Positions 9,610 to 20,338 of a DNA stretch of 64,000 nt are shown one piece after another. The position numbers and the translations under genes are program-made. Under the pieces are notes generated by a model that saw nothing but the letters and a program-made list of their open reading frames with translations, had not been told where the DNA came from and did not search any database. Where the stretch lies: positions 1-64,000 of the forward strand of contig JADJRV010000002.1 of NCBI GenBank assembly GCA_016712045.1, in the 5' to 3' direction. Source of the DNA: Chloracidobacterium sp. (GTDB taxonomy: Bacteria; Acidobacteriota; Blastocatellia; Pyrinomonadales; Pyrinomonadaceae). Position 1 is the first letter of the stretch, and the number at the start of each line of letters is the position of its first letter.

Positions 9610-9637
9610 AAAAAGGTGCCGTTACAGCACCTTTTTT
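9610..9637 (-). terminator. Terminator, probably bidirectional
   Basis: GGTGC (9615-9619) pairs with GCACC (9627-9631) around a 7-base loop, flanked by five A on the left and six T on the right, so it can be read from both strands. It lies 30 nt beyond the stop of the minus-strand zinc-ribbon gene at 9668, which is the gene it most likely serves. Confidence 0.75.
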
Positions 9638-9667
9638 CAAACGCGTACGTTAAGACTATCGAGTTAA

Positions 9668-10397
9668 CTAAGAGGCGGCGGCTTCGGATTCGCGGCCGCG
9701 GATGTACATGATGCGGGTGCAATTTTCGCAGGTGATGATCTCATCGCCTTTTTTGACGTTGACCTGTACCTGCGGGCGGAGCAGAACGTAACATGCGCTG
9801 CACGAACCATTTACGACCTCGGCGACGGCGATGCCGTCGCGGCTGCGTTGGGCCAGGCGATTGTAAATAGCGGCGAGGCGTTCGGGCAAGGTCGCAAATG
9901 CGGTCTCGCGGTGACCGGTCTCGGTCTTAAATTCTTTATTGTGAGCGGCGATCGACGCGTCAAATTCTTTGAGGGCTTCGTCTCGTTTGGCATCGAGAGT
10001 GTTGACCTCGTCGTCGCGTTCGGTAAGCTCTTTTTCAACTCCCTCGACCTCTTCCATGATCTCGACGATCTGGGTCTCAAACGCCGCGATCTGCTTTTGC
10101 AGAGCGTCGGTCTCCTATGGCGGTTTCGTACTCTTTTGAGTTTTGGGCGTGTTTTAGGTTTCGCTCGGCACGTTCGAGATAGGTTTTATTCTCGGCGATC
10201 TGTTTTTCAGCGTCGGCACGTTTTGCGTTTAGCGAGTCGCGTTTGTTTTGTATCTCGCGAATAGAAAAGGCGTGCTGTTCAAACTCTTGTTCGATCTCGG
10301 CACGCCTAAGTTCTGCTGTTTCTATCGACTTTTTCAACCTGCGGAGGTTGGTGTCGGTAACTTGTAACTCTATCAATTTATCAAGATCTGGTATCAC
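9668..10397 (-). CDS. Coiled-coil protein with C-terminal C4 zinc ribbon, one frameshift
   Basis: The first 170 residues are long heptad-rich helices (LRRLKKSIETAELRRAEIEQ and onward). The last 50 carry a C4 zinc ribbon, CSACYV followed by CENCTRIMYI. This is the widespread zf-RING_7 (formerly DUF164) architecture, thought to bind nucleic acid or act as a scaffold. The start is a GTG at 10397 (peptide MIPDLDKLIEL). The frame breaks near 10115, where removing one extra G joins EYETAI to ETDALQKQIAAF. The repaired length is about 243 residues, normal for the family. Confidence 0.85.
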
Positions 10398-10472
10398 TGT
10401 TTCGAATGTCTCCCGTATATCAAGGTCAACTTTCTATGTTACCTCACATCAAGCCGTGAAACAAAGCGCGCT

Positions 10473-10979
10473 TTACGTGCCGAGGAAGATGTCGAAATGA
10501 TGATGCAGATGGCCGCTGTCGATGGCGGTGTCGGTCGGGTCTAGCCACGCGGGCAACTCTTCGCCGTGGACGAGGCGGATCTCGGCGGTGTGTTTTGGCA
10601 TACCAAAATGCGCGATGCGGGCGTATGCGAGAGCACCTTTTTGCATAATGCCGTCTGCGGGCAGACGCGCCCAACCCGCCTCGACCGTCAGACATCTTAC
10701 ACCTTGACGAATACGGAGCACGGCACCGGTCATCGTGGAATTGCCGCGAGTAAAGCTATGCGGCTCTTCGCGCTCGACGAGGACGGGGTCGTGACCGCCC
10801 ATCGCGGGCCCGGCGATCTCGATCACGGTGTCAAAGAGCCAGCCGACGCCGTTACGGCGAATGGCATCGTTGGTCGCCCGCAAGCGGAGGTATGCGGCGA
10901 CATGTTCGCGCCCGACAGCGTCTGCCTTATCCGCAGAGTCGGTGAGCATCTGGGACCATACCTGATCGAGTTCGGTCAT
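10473..10979 (-). CDS. Conserved-looking protein of unknown function
   Basis: The ATG at 10979 (MTELDQVWSQM) is preferred over an upstream in-frame codon at 11015. The protein is 168 residues, soluble, with no signal peptide or membrane segment. The N-terminal half is helical and polar. The C-terminus contains a His cluster (SGHLHHHFDIF) that could bind metal, though no family motif is recognisable. It is followed downstream on the same strand by the zinc-ribbon gene, 75 nt away. It diverges from the TPR gene at 11063, leaving about 80 nt for promoters. Confidence 0.7.
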   Translation of the reverse strand: MTELDQVWSQMLTDSADKADAVGREHVAAYLRLRATNDAIRRNGVGWLFDTVIEIAGPAMGGHDPVLVEREEPHSFTRGNSTMTGAVLRIRQGVRCLTVEAGWARLPADGIMQKGALAYARIAHFGMPKHTAEIRLVHGEELPAWLDPTDTAIDSGHLHHHFDIFLGT

Positions 10980-11062
10980 AGATGCGAGGATACGGCGGGC
11001 AGAGCCGAAAGGCAATTTCGTGGTATTATTTTTACATCAGCGGCGAGTATTTGAGAGTTTTT

Positions 11063-13552
11063 ATGAGATCTTTGACGACCATCTTTCTGTTTTTGCTGCT
11101 GTCACTTTCCGCGTTTTCCCAGTCCGCAAAACCAAAACCAACGCCTCTAAAACCTAAACCAAAGCCTACTGTAACGCCGACAAAAACCCCGGATGAAAAA
11201 ACTGCGTGGGAGAAAGCCGCGGCGATCGAAAGTGCTGCGGAGCGCGTTAAGGCACTGCAAAAATTTAACGCGAGCTTTCCCAAATCCACGCGACGAGGTG
11301 AGGCTCTCGAACTGATCGCCGCGGCGAGAGTTACGCTTGGCAACGAAAAGATCGACGCAAAGGACCTCGATGGTTCACTGATATTTTTCAAAGCTGCTGT
11401 AAGCGACGCCCCAAAACCCATCGGAGAAAAGCTTTGGACTGATGCACTGTCAAAGATCGGGGCGAATCTCTATTTTCGCGGCAAACGGTCCGAGGCTCTA
11501 GACATAGTTAAAGTTCTTGAGGACAAAGCGGACGCAAATGCCACTCAGATGCTCGATATTGCGGCGTTTTACATGAGCATCGAAAACGGCTCTGAGGCAA
11601 AACGTATCGCAGGCAAGGTGATCGTCTTTGCCCCAAATTCAGCGGCGGCGTATCAGACGCTGGGCCTCGCGAACCGGATCGATTTTCAATTAGAGGATGC
11701 GGCGGCGGCGTACGCAAAGGCGTTGGAGCTTGACCCCGACTCGCTAACGGCCCGCCGCGGACTGGCCGAGATGGACCGGGCGGTCGGTAAATCGGACGAG
11801 GCTGTAACGCTGTATCGAGAAATCCTCGCCAAAGAGGCAGACAATGTCCCAGCTCAAACGGGGCTGATACTTGCATTATTTGACGCCGGCAAGCGGGCCG
11901 ATGCCGAGACGGAACTCGCAAAATCGCTTGAGGTAAATCCCGGCAACGTCATTTTGCTCGCGAGTGCGGCGTACTGGTATGCGGCAAACAAAGAGGGCGA
12001 CAAGGCTGTCGATCTCGCAACCAAGGCGATAGCCGCGGATCCACGATTTATCTGGTCGCATCTTGCTCTTGCACGCGGGCTGCTGATCCTGCGGCGGCCC
12101 GCCGATGCGGAAAAGGCAATGCTCGGGGCCCGGCAATATGGCAATTTTCCAACGGTTGAATACGAGATGGCGTCGGCCAGGGTCGCGGCCGGATATTATC
12201 GAGAGGCGGCTGATCTGCTCGCGCGAAACTTTTCTGTCAAAGACGGCTTGATCCAGACAAAGCTTGGCGGACGCATTACGCGTGAATCAAAAAATTTCTC
12301 CGAACTCGTTGGATATGAACGACGTGCAAGTATCTTTGCGCCGACAGCTGCCGATGATCCGGAAAACGCAGCACGGCTCACGACGTTGCTTGAATTAAAA
12401 CAGACACTAGACGCTTCTGATCCGAACGCGGAAATGGCGGCAAAGCTAGCGGATGAATTCGTTCGCGGAGACGATCAGATGCGTGTGCATCGGCAGATAT
12501 TTGCGGCTTCGCAGCTGTTGGAAAAGAAGGTAGCCTTACCAAAGGTGCTTGAGCTTTCTAAAGCGGCGGCGGCGAATGTGGATGCCGGACTCGAAGTTCC
12601 AAATGCGTCTGTGGCTGTCTTGGCTAGTGAGCTTTACGAAGCTCGCGGCCTCGCGGCCTCAAAGGGCGAATTTATTGTTGTACCGGATGTTCCCCGGGCC
12701 ACTCTGTCTTTGATCTTACGTGGCCAGATCGAGGAACTGAGCGGATGGGCGGCGTATCAGATGGATAATTCGTCCGACGCCGTTCTGAGGTTAAGACGAG
12801 CGGTCGGTGTACTGCCGGTTGATAGTGCATGGTGGCGTTCGAGTATGTGGCGGCTCGGTGCGGCATTGTCCTTGGCGGGTAAAGATGCCGAGGCTCTTGA
12901 CGTCTATTTCAAAGTCTATAAAAGCGGTGGCCCGGACATGGTTCGCTATACGGTGATCGAAGGGCTCTATAAACGGGTCAACGGAAATACAAACGGACTA
13001 GAAGAAAAGATCGGCCCAAATCCTGCTGGACCTGTGGTTGTAGGAACTCCAACGCCAAAGACCGAGCCCACTGCCTCGCCAACTCCGGAAACCACACCGA
13101 CGCCGGAGGTTAAGGCTGAGGCGACTCCGACCCCGACGCCCGAGGAGACAAAACCTGCGGTTTTACCAACTCCGTCACCAACGCCTGAGGAAACACCAAA
13201 ACCAATTGAAGAAAAGCCAAAGGACCTGTTTCCGCCGGTTGTCATAATCCCCGGTGAAACAACCGGCGACATAAAAACATGCACCATCACTGTCAGCGAA
13301 GAGGTCCTAACGTTGGCTAGTCGTGGTGGAGATCTAGCCGTAATTATCGGTCTCGATGGCGACGGTGAATTGGACGGGATCAAGGCAAGATCTTCGAGTC
13401 CGGATGATGTTTCAGTCCGCCGCGAAGTTATAGCCGCTGTACGATCACGGGCGATATTTGTATTGCGGTCGATCAGCGCAAGATCCGGGACATATCAAGT
13501 CAGATTTGAACTGCCGTGCGGCAACAAAGACATTACTGTGAATGTGAAGTAG
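11063..13552 (+). CDS. Large secreted TPR protein with Pro/Thr linker and C-terminal beta domain
   Basis: The ATG at 11063 (MRSLTTIFLFLLL) opens a signal peptide. An upstream in-frame codon at 10982 would put a polar leader before it. Of 829 residues, about 20-660 are TPR-like helices, with clear units such as AAYQTLGLANRIDFQLEDAA and PDSLTARRGLAEMDRAVGKS. Residues about 680-750 are a low-complexity Pro/Thr/Glu linker typical of secreted acidobacterial proteins. The last 95 residues form a separate, probably beta, domain that begins CTITVSEEV and has a second Cys near the end. It is probably a periplasmic or surface scaffold. The 3' end overlaps the convergent O-antigen ligase gene by 20 nt. 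Confidence 0.85.
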   Translation: MRSLTTIFLFLLLSLSAFSQSAKPKPTPLKPKPKPTVTPTKTPDEKTAWEKAAAIESAAERVKALQKFNASFPKSTRRGEALELIAAARVTLGNEKIDAKDLDGSLIFFKAAVSDAPKPIGEKLWTDALSKIGANLYFRGKRSEALDIVKVLEDKADANATQMLDIAAFYMSIENGSEAKRIAGKVIVFAPNSAAAYQTLGLANRIDFQLEDAAAAYAKALELDPDSLTARRGLAEMDRAVGKSDEAVTLYREILAKEADNVPAQTGLILALFDAGKRADAETELAKSLEVNPGNVILLASAAYWYAANKEGDKAVDLATKAIAADPRFIWSHLALARGLLILRRPADAEKAMLGARQYGNFPTVEYEMASARVAAGYYREAADLLARNFSVKDGLIQTKLGGRITRESKNFSELVGYERRASIFAPTAADDPENAARLTTLLELKQTLDASDPNAEMAAKLADEFVRGDDQMRVHRQIFAASQLLEKKVALPKVLELSKAAAANVDAGLEVPNASVAVLASELYEARGLAASKGEFIVVPDVPRATLSLILRGQIEELSGWAAYQMDNSSDAVLRLRRAVGVLPVDSAWWRSSMWRLGAALSLAGKDAEALDVYFKVYKSGGPDMVRYTVIEGLYKRVNGNTNGLEEKIGPNPAGPVVVGTPTPKTEPTASPTPETTPTPEVKAEATPTPTPEETKPAVLPTPSPTPEETPKPIEEKPKDLFPPVVIIPGETTGDIKTCTITVSEEVLTLASRGGDLAVIIGLDGDGELDGIKARSSSPDDVSVRREVIAAVRSRAIFVLRSISARSGTYQVRFELPCGNKDITVNVK

Positions 13553-14977
13553 AACGGCGTTTTTTTCGTCGATGGGAGTCGCCGTCGCCCGCTGTTTTTA
13601 CGGAAACGGTCGCTATCGCAACCAGCAAAAGAAAGAAAAATCCGTTAGACGGCGTGCGGAGCGGAAAATCAAATAAGCTGTGGATCAGTATTCCAAAGCA
13701 TCCAGCCAGAGCTCCAATAGCAACATTTTGCCGAAATCCGCTGCCAGCACTTGCTATCGTGGCCATTCCCCTTTTGAACAACAAATAGATAAAAGCTCCG
13801 ATGCAGGCAAAACCGACTATCCCAGTTTCGGCAAGTATTTGCAGGTATTCGTTATGGGCCTGTTCGACGCGAAATATGCCGTGCCAAGTGTCGTGCTTTG
13901 TAAACGCTACTCCAAATGCGTCTAGGCCCGCTCCAAGGATCGGATGATCGAGAAATATCTTTATCGCCACCGACCAGAAATGCAGGCGGCCGTTCGACAT
14001 ATCATCCTTGCCGACGTCCATGGTTACGCCTCGGAGTAGGGCATCGCTGCCGCCGAGGAAAACGACCGACCCGATCAGGACTAAAACGGCCGCGGCCGCG
14101 ACGGTTGCGATCAGAGCTTTTTGCGTTGGCGTACGTTCCTCGGTTCTCTCACTGGTACGATTACGCTTTCGAGCTATGAAACTCATAGCCAGTACAAACG
14201 CGAGCACCGCAATAGACGCAATCATGCCGCCACGCGAACTGGTGAGAATGACTGCAATAGTCATAATTGCGACCGAGATAAACAACAGTGGTTTTTTGTC
14301 CTGCAGGCCGGACTTGCCAAATATCAGACCTAGCGTTAGACCGCCGGTCATTTCCATAAACGATGCAAAGTGATGTTGATTTATGAACGGGCCAAATGGC
14401 ACTGCCTGACCTGGATTCCTTAGGCCATAGATCATATCCGGACTGGCAAGCCGCTGTAGAATAGCTACGAAAGCCATGATTGCGCCAAAGATCACAACCA
14501 AAAAGACTACTTTTCTAAGGCGCTTTTCGCTGTTAATAAAGGTCAGGCACGCGGCAAAGAAAACGATATAGACGATCAGATGCGAGAGAAAGTAACGGGT
14601 CCCATTTGGGTCAAGTGTCAATAAATTTGTCGCAGGCACAGTAATGCTGGCGTTGCCGGCTCCAGGACCCAGGGGCAAAAGCTGAATAAGCCCGATGAGC
14701 AAAATTCCGATCAGCGGCAGTTGTACATAACTTGACTCAAATATCAGTCCCTTTGCCCGCCAGGCCTCGATCAGCCACATCAAGATGATCGCTACCCAGC
14801 AAATTGTGACAACGACCCAAGTTATATTATCGACGCCGCCAAATAAGACGGTTGTAAAAACCGGAACAATGCACAACAAAAAAAGATAATCGAGCTAAGC
14901 CGGGATGACTGGCCGCCGACAGTGACGTTTTCGATCACGCCGGGCTTATCAGTTGTTTTAACTGTCTCGTTCATCAT
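13533..14977 (-). CDS. O-antigen ligase/polymerase-like membrane protein, one frameshift near the N-terminus
   Basis: A polytopic membrane protein with about ten hydrophobic segments and a large extracytoplasmic loop. It has the ligase-family features QHHFASFMEMTGG, LTSSRGG, GRLHFW, HPILGAGLDAFG and EQAHNEYLQILAETG, the last being the conserved Wzy_C signature. It should transfer or polymerise a lipid-linked glycan on the periplasmic side. The true start is the ATG at 14977, two bases after the stop of the upstream gene. A missing T in the T-run near 14886 disrupts the frame after residue 31, and restoring it gives SSIIFFLLCIVPVFTTVLFGG in sense. The C-terminus is basic. Confidence 0.85.
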
Positions 14978-14979
14978 GT

Positions 14980-16268
14980 TTATTGTTGTTTTAGAGAGAG
15001 GTCGTCAAAAGCTATCTTGCCGCTGGCCGGACAAGCTGCAACGCCACATCCTTCGCGAATAAAACGGATCAAAACACCATCAGTTGATTCAGGAACGGTA
15101 AATTTTACCCTGAGCGTAGTCCAGTCACCGGCAAGTGCCAGATCATCGCTCACCGCGATCCGAACCGAATTGGTCGGATCGATCACTTCCCACTTGAAAG
15201 TAGCCTTAGATTTAATATCTGCCCGGTAAAAGCCTTCGAACTCGTAAGTTGCTCCCGGTACAACTGCGACGGTTTGGAAGATCGAGCGAAACGCCTTTGA
15301 CTCAAAAGAATCAAACGTTAGCCACAAGCTGTAATTGCCCGAGCGTTTCGCGGCCGTACTTAAACCTATCTGAGGATCCGTCCCCTCTGCAATATTCCAT
15401 TCGAAAGGTCGGGCATCGCGCAACTTTAGCGCGCTCTCAAAACCGCCGTTGCTTATTTGACCAGTTACCGGTTTTACACCGCTGTCCCCAAAAAGATCAC
15501 CGGTTATTGCGGCCGCGATCCTTAGTTTGTTGGCTGCAGAAAAGATTCCAAGCAGGGTAATGCTCGTATCCTTGAACACGGTCGTCTTATCGTCGAGGCT
15601 AAGTCTTGACCAGGAATCAAAGGCATCGTCGTACCGCTTTTGCGAAGCGAGCACCTTTGCTAAGGCAACATTAGTATCAGGAGTGTCGTCAAGTAATCGA
15701 CGGGCTTCGGCCACGTCACCATCCATAATTTGCAAAGCAATAGACGAGGCAGAATCAGCGTATTTAGGATCAAATGCCGCTGCTTTCGCGATCATCGTAA
15801 AGCCCTCATCGACTTTTCCGTGCCGGATCAGCGCATTGCCATATGCCCATTGGACAGATGCATAATTTGGGCAAGCGACAGAGCTTTTGCAAAAGCCGCT
15901 TCGGCACCATCTGCATCACCGCTACGGTCGAGCGCACGGCCGAGACTGACCCAGACGAGATAGTTGTGTGGGGCAACAACAACGGACGATTCATATTCGG
16001 CCAGGGACCGTGCCAGATCTTCGGGTTCAAACGTACGCTCGTAGACGATCGCAGCAGCGTAATGCGTCTGAGGGTCATCCGGAGCTGTTTGTACTAACCA
16101 GTCGGCAATGATCTTTGCCTCAGGCTGGGTCGTATCGATCCGTGTCGCTATGAGGTTGGCAAAATTCCACCTAATAAACAAATATGCTGCGAATAAAAAC
16201 AGAATACCGATCGCGATAATTGCGATACGGCCGACACGTGGTTCAAATTTTAGTATTTTTAGCGACAA
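14980..16268 (-). CDS. Membrane-anchored TPR protein with C-terminal jelly-roll-like domain, one frameshift
   Basis: An N-terminal membrane anchor (IAIIAIGILFLFAAYLFIRW) is followed by TPR units (AAAIVYERTFEPEDLARSLA, NYLVWVSLGRALDRSGDADG). The C-terminal 170 residues resemble a carbohydrate-binding jelly roll (NGGFESALKLRDARPFEWNI near its start, FDDLSLKQQ at its end). The frame breaks near 15872, and adding one A to the short A-run joins KALSLAQ to NYASVQWAYGNALI. The repaired length is about 430 residues. It lies between the O-antigen ligase gene (2 nt downstream) and the initiating transferase. A role in glycan export or assembly is inferred from position only. Confidence 0.75.
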
Positions 16269-16294
16269 TCTAAAGACCTTTTGTATCTATAATC

Positions 16295-18142
16295 TTAACC
16301 GAAATCGACCGGTTCTATCTTGATGACTGCCCGCTTTAATGTAACGTTAGCTTCGCGACAGGCTTCGCGGATCTCTTTCATCCGTTCATGGCCAATGTCT
16401 CTCGCCGAGATCAAGACCTCGGAAATCTCTTTTTCAATGCAAATATCTACTAGCGACAGCTTACCGTCGTAGACCTTGAGGCCGTGCATTAACTTGTTTG
16501 TCTTTAGCGGATCATCATCGACAAAACCAACTGCAATATACTGCCATTCCGGGTTGTTGTTAAGTTCGCGAAGAACCATTTCGCCACCATCACCTGCACC
16601 ATAGATCAGTACCTTTTGTCCCTCAACGACGGCCTTATTAGGCAGTATTTGCCTGAATAGCCTAAAGGCCATTCGGCTACCTATCACCGCCAAAAGAAGA
16701 AGCAAAGCATCAACCACGAATACTGCCCGCGAGAAATATTGGAATCGATATAACAGTAGGATAGCGAGAACGCTCAAAACTGACCCGAGTCCGACACCCT
16801 TTGTAAACGTAATAAGGTCGCCAACGCTTGTATACCGCCACAAGCCGCGATAGACGCCTACGATCAAAAATGATGCCAACTTAATGAGGACTAGCAGAGG
16901 GAGCGTTTTTAGGAAGAGATCCCAGTCGGACGTTCGTTCGAACGATCCGAAAAGTAGTAAAAACGCTCCGTAATATGAAAGCGTGATCAGAAATCCGTCC
17001 AGAAAGACTTCAAAAATGCGTCGCTTGTGCGACACATTAACGAGAAATGCGTACATCGCATTTTCGTTGACCGCCTGCGTCTCTTCGCTGGCATCGTAGG
17101 CTTTTACTTTAGAAAGATAAACGCCGATGATGACGAGAACAATAATAAAAAGAGCTATAAGGGCCATGCTCTGAGTGTTCTCGAGCCGGCTGACAAGCCA
17201 TGCCAAAACACCCGCAGTAATTGCAAACGCGTAGAGCATCCAGACAGCGGATCTTTCGGATAGGCCGAGGGCAACGAGGCGATGCGAGGTGTGATCGCGC
17301 CCGCCCTGCGACGCGGGCTGGCCGCGCAGCTTTCGCAAAATAGTTACAAAAGTTGTGTCAAATATCGGCACAAAAAGCACAAGGACGGGCACAGCGATGA
17401 CCGCAACGATGCCTCGCGAGCGTCCGCCCGTCTGATTTAGCAGCACGGCACCTGGAGAGAAAAAATCCAACGAACATCGAACCACAATCACCCATAAAAA
17501 CGGATGCTGGATTTGAATTAAAGACAAGAAAACCTAACAGAGCACCAACAAATGCCGAGATGAAAAGCACCTCGGTCATACTGCCGCCCGCGGCAAAATT
17601 AACGGCGAGAGAGATTGCGGCAATCGCGGAAATGCCGGCCGCGAGGCCATCCATGTTGTCGAGCAGATTTATTGCGTTTGTGATGCCGACGACCCAAAAG
17701 ACGGTGATCCAGATGTCGATGATCTCGTAACCCGTAAGTGGCATTTTTAAACCAAAAAAGATCAATATCCCAGCGCCGATCAATTGGCCGATAAGCTTTT
17801 GATATGGCCGGACGGTAATGAGGTCATCGACGAGCCCGACCAGAAACAAGAACCGCTACCACCGAGTACGACCAAAGAGTCATGCGTGACCGGTACAAAT
17901 GAAAAATACACGATCGTCGTCGCCGCAAAAATGGCAACGCCGCCGAGCATTGCCGTCGGACGCTTATGCCACCGGTCGATCTTTGGCTTTGCGACAAAGC
18001 CAAAGCGCGTAGCAAAGCTACGTATGGCAAGCGTCAACAGCATGCCGATCACAAGACTGATCGCACCGATGATAAATGGATTTGTTGTAATACCAAGCAT
18101 CAATAAATGATCGCGTATCAGGTCTTCGTCAAATTGCGGCAA
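16295..18142 (-). CDS. WecA/MraY-type sugar-phosphate transferase fused to a CapD-like N-terminal region, two frameshifts
   Basis: The N-terminal half is a polyprenyl-phosphate glycosyl-1-phosphate transferase with membrane segments and the motifs GLVDDL, NAINLLDNMDGLAAG and GDCGSMFVGF. This enzyme class starts glycan assembly on undecaprenyl phosphate. From about residue 300 the protein continues into further membrane helices and a Rossmann-type domain (VLIYGAGDGGEMVLRELNN, VGFVDDDP), the N-terminal region of CapD/WbpM-type epimerase/dehydratases. The SDR catalytic half is missing. Sense shifts frame near 17855 (a T lost) and 17445. The start may be the TTG at 18142, overlapping the upstream gene by 25 nt, or the ATG at 18100. 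The repaired length is about 610 residues. Confidence 0.82.
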
Positions 18143-19347
18143 AGCGTACTTACATCCTTAACAAGACGATCGACCGAATATCTTTTTTGAACAAAATCCC
18201 GACCGCCGGCTGCTAGGTCTTGACGTAATTTTTGATTTTTTGCGAGGTAAATCAAGCCGCTCGAAAAGTTCTCCGGCGCGGCATTATCTACGGAAATACC
18301 TCGTTCACAGACAGCAAAACCGTCAAATTCTTTGCCTCGGTTACCGAGTATGTCGACCACGCCGCCGACGGCTGTTGAAATTACCGGTTTCCCTGCCGCC
18401 ATCCCCTCGAGGAGCGAAAGCGGCGTCCCTTCGTTTTTTGAAGTCAGTGCAACGATATCGATTCCAGCGAAAACCTCGGCAACGTTTTCGCGATTGCCCA
18501 AAAAAGTTACGATTTCGTCCAGCCCGAGCTCGGTAGAGAGACCTTCTAGTTCTGCACGAACATTTCCATCACCGACGATCGCCAATTTGATTAACGGCTT
18601 ATCGTGATCGGTCGAGTTAGCGTAAACTGCTACGGCGTTTAGCAGTAGCGGGACGTCTTTGATCTCGGTCAGACGCCCGACAAAGCCGACAACGATGTCA
18701 TCGGCAGATGCATTGATCTCAGCTCTGAGGAAATTTCGACTAGTATCATCGCCTGCGAGTTCTTTCAGTTCGATACCAAGCGGTATTATCTCAAATTGTT
18801 CGGTAGAACCCACACCGAAATCACTATGTATCTCGCGGAATTGCTGATCGGTTATAACGACTATTATATTGGTAGCAAGTTTTGCCAAGACTTGTTCGAT
18901 CAAGATGAAGACGCGTGTTTTAAATTTTCCGTAATAGCTGTGAAAGACATGGCCATGAAATGTGTGGATGACCTTAACTGCTCGTGGCTTACCGATCAAT
19001 GTTCGCAAACTTATCCAGCGGTACATAAATGCAGCAATGCGGCCTATCGTTCCCGCTTTGGCCGTATGCGTGTGGATGATATCCGGTTTTTGGCGGCGCA
19101 GTTCGCGGTATATTTTATAGAGAGAGATTATGTCCTTTGGCGACAACTCTCGGCTGAGTTCGGAGATGTAGATCGGCTCAACGCCGTGTTCGGCGGCAAA
19201 ATAGCCCATGTCCTCTTCGCCGTCCGGCACGGTGCCGGCGATCAGAACACTTTCAAATTCGTCGTTTTGTAGTTTTTCGGTCAGCCAAACGACGTGACGG
19301 GCGGGGCCGCCGACATTGAGCCGGGCGATAATTCGGACGATCTTCAT
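18118..19347 (-). CDS. GT4-family glycosyltransferase
   Basis: The ATG at 19347 (MKIVRIIARLNVGGPARHV) matches the usual GT4 N-terminus; in-frame codons up to 19458 add a non-conserved leader. Motifs include the acceptor-side IIHTHTAKAG, the nucleotide-sugar domain start VVGFVGRLTEIKDVPLLLNA, and the donor-binding ALTSKNEGTPLSLLEGMAAG with its Glu pair. The protein is about 409 residues and cytoplasmic or peripheral. It probably adds the first or second sugar after the WecA-like step, since the transferase gene overlaps its 3' end. The sugar cannot be predicted. Confidence 0.9.
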   Translation of the reverse strand: MKIVRIIARLNVGGPARHVVWLTEKLQNDEFESVLIAGTVPDGEEDMGYFAAEHGVEPIYISELSRELSPKDIISLYKIYRELRRQKPDIIHTHTAKAGTIGRIAAFMYRWISLRTLIGKPRAVKVIHTFHGHVFHSYYGKFKTRVFILIEQVLAKLATNIIVVITDQQFREIHSDFGVGSTEQFEIIPLGIELKELAGDDTSRNFLRAEINASADDIVVGFVGRLTEIKDVPLLLNAVAVYANSTDHDKPLIKLAIVGDGNVRAELEGLSTELGLDEIVTFLGNRENVAEVFAGIDIVALTSKNEGTPLSLLEGMAAGKPVISTAVGGVVDILGNRGKEFDGFAVCERGISVDNAAPENFSSGLIYLAKNQKLRQDLAAGGRDFVQKRYSVDRLVKDVSTLCRNLTKT

Positions 19348-19510
19348 CGGGTGTTGAAAAAAAGATGGTGACCGACGGAACCGCCGCGCCTGATATTTTT
19401 CAATATTGAGGGGCCGCTGAACATACGATCGTGCGGGAAGATCGTTGTCGATCACCAAACTATTGAGGATATATTAACACTATCCAAGAGTCATTTTCTC
19501 GCGCAGGCGA

Positions 19511-20338
19511 TCATTTCTTATAGCCAATAGCCGTCCAAAATGCTGTCGTGCTAAAACTGATATTTTCAAGCCCGGCACGCTCCATCATTGCCTGCATTTC
19601 GGCCTTTGAAAAACGGCGTTCGAGCCGTGTCCCGAAACGGTCAAGTGCATCGTTTCGCATCACATAAAAGCTGTTATTTCGATACTGCGACAGTGGAAAA
19701 TATTCTACGTTGACACCCATTGTTTCTAAGAGCTTAGCCGTTTTTGCCAACGGATAATAGACGATCGCTGCTAGGATCTGACTAAATAAATAACGGAGTG
19801 AATTTGGCAAAGCGCTTATACCCCGCCGCAGCACATCGCTAATTTTCCACAGTATGCGGAACCAAACGGGCCGGTTATCAAAGTTATAATACAAGTAAAG
19901 CAGAAACGGGGAGCCCGGTTTTAGCTTACGGACGCAAGACCGAAGGCCGGCCTCGGTATCTGGTATATGATGCAAAACACCCAGGGAATAGCCGAAATCA
20001 CAACTTTCATCGGCAAGCGGTATGTCGTCGGCACCGGCTAGGGCAAATTCACAATTTTTCGAGTTGCTTAGGTTACGTTTCGCGACCTCCAACGCATCGC
20101 TGCTCGGATCGAACAGATATAGTTTTGCTACACGGGGTGCAACGAAACTGGCCCAACGTCCGCTTCCGCATCCGAGATCAAATCCTACTGACCCGTCACC
20201 TAACAAATGCCATGGGAAGATGTTGAAATAGTTGTCAAACATCGTCTGCAGCTCGACCGGGTCAAGACCAGCTTGATCGAAACGGGCCCATTCGTCACCA
20301 AATCCGGCGACCACTTGATTGTCGATATTTGTTTTCAT
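19511..20338 (-). CDS. Class I SAM-dependent methyltransferase
   Basis: The start is the ATG at 20338, which overlaps the asnB stop as ATGA and so suggests translational coupling. Motif I is GFDLGCGSGRW, followed by the acidic LYLFDPSS after the second strand and the motif LGVLHHIPD, so the SAM-binding core is complete. The C-terminal part has long amphipathic helices (SLRYLFSQILAAIVYYPLA) that could contact the membrane. The protein is 275 residues. The context suggests methylation of a glycan or its precursor. Confidence 0.88.
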   Translation of the reverse strand: MKTNIDNQVVAGFGDEWARFDQAGLDPVELQTMFDNYFNIFPWHLLGDGSVGFDLGCGSGRWASFVAPRVAKLYLFDPSSDALEVAKRNLSNSKNCEFALAGADDIPLADESCDFGYSLGVLHHIPDTEAGLRSCVRKLKPGSPFLLYLYYNFDNRPVWFRILWKISDVLRRGISALPNSLRYLFSQILAAIVYYPLAKTAKLLETMGVNVEYFPLSQYRNNSFYVMRNDALDRFGTRLERRFSKAEMQAMMERAGLENISFSTTAFWTAIGYKK

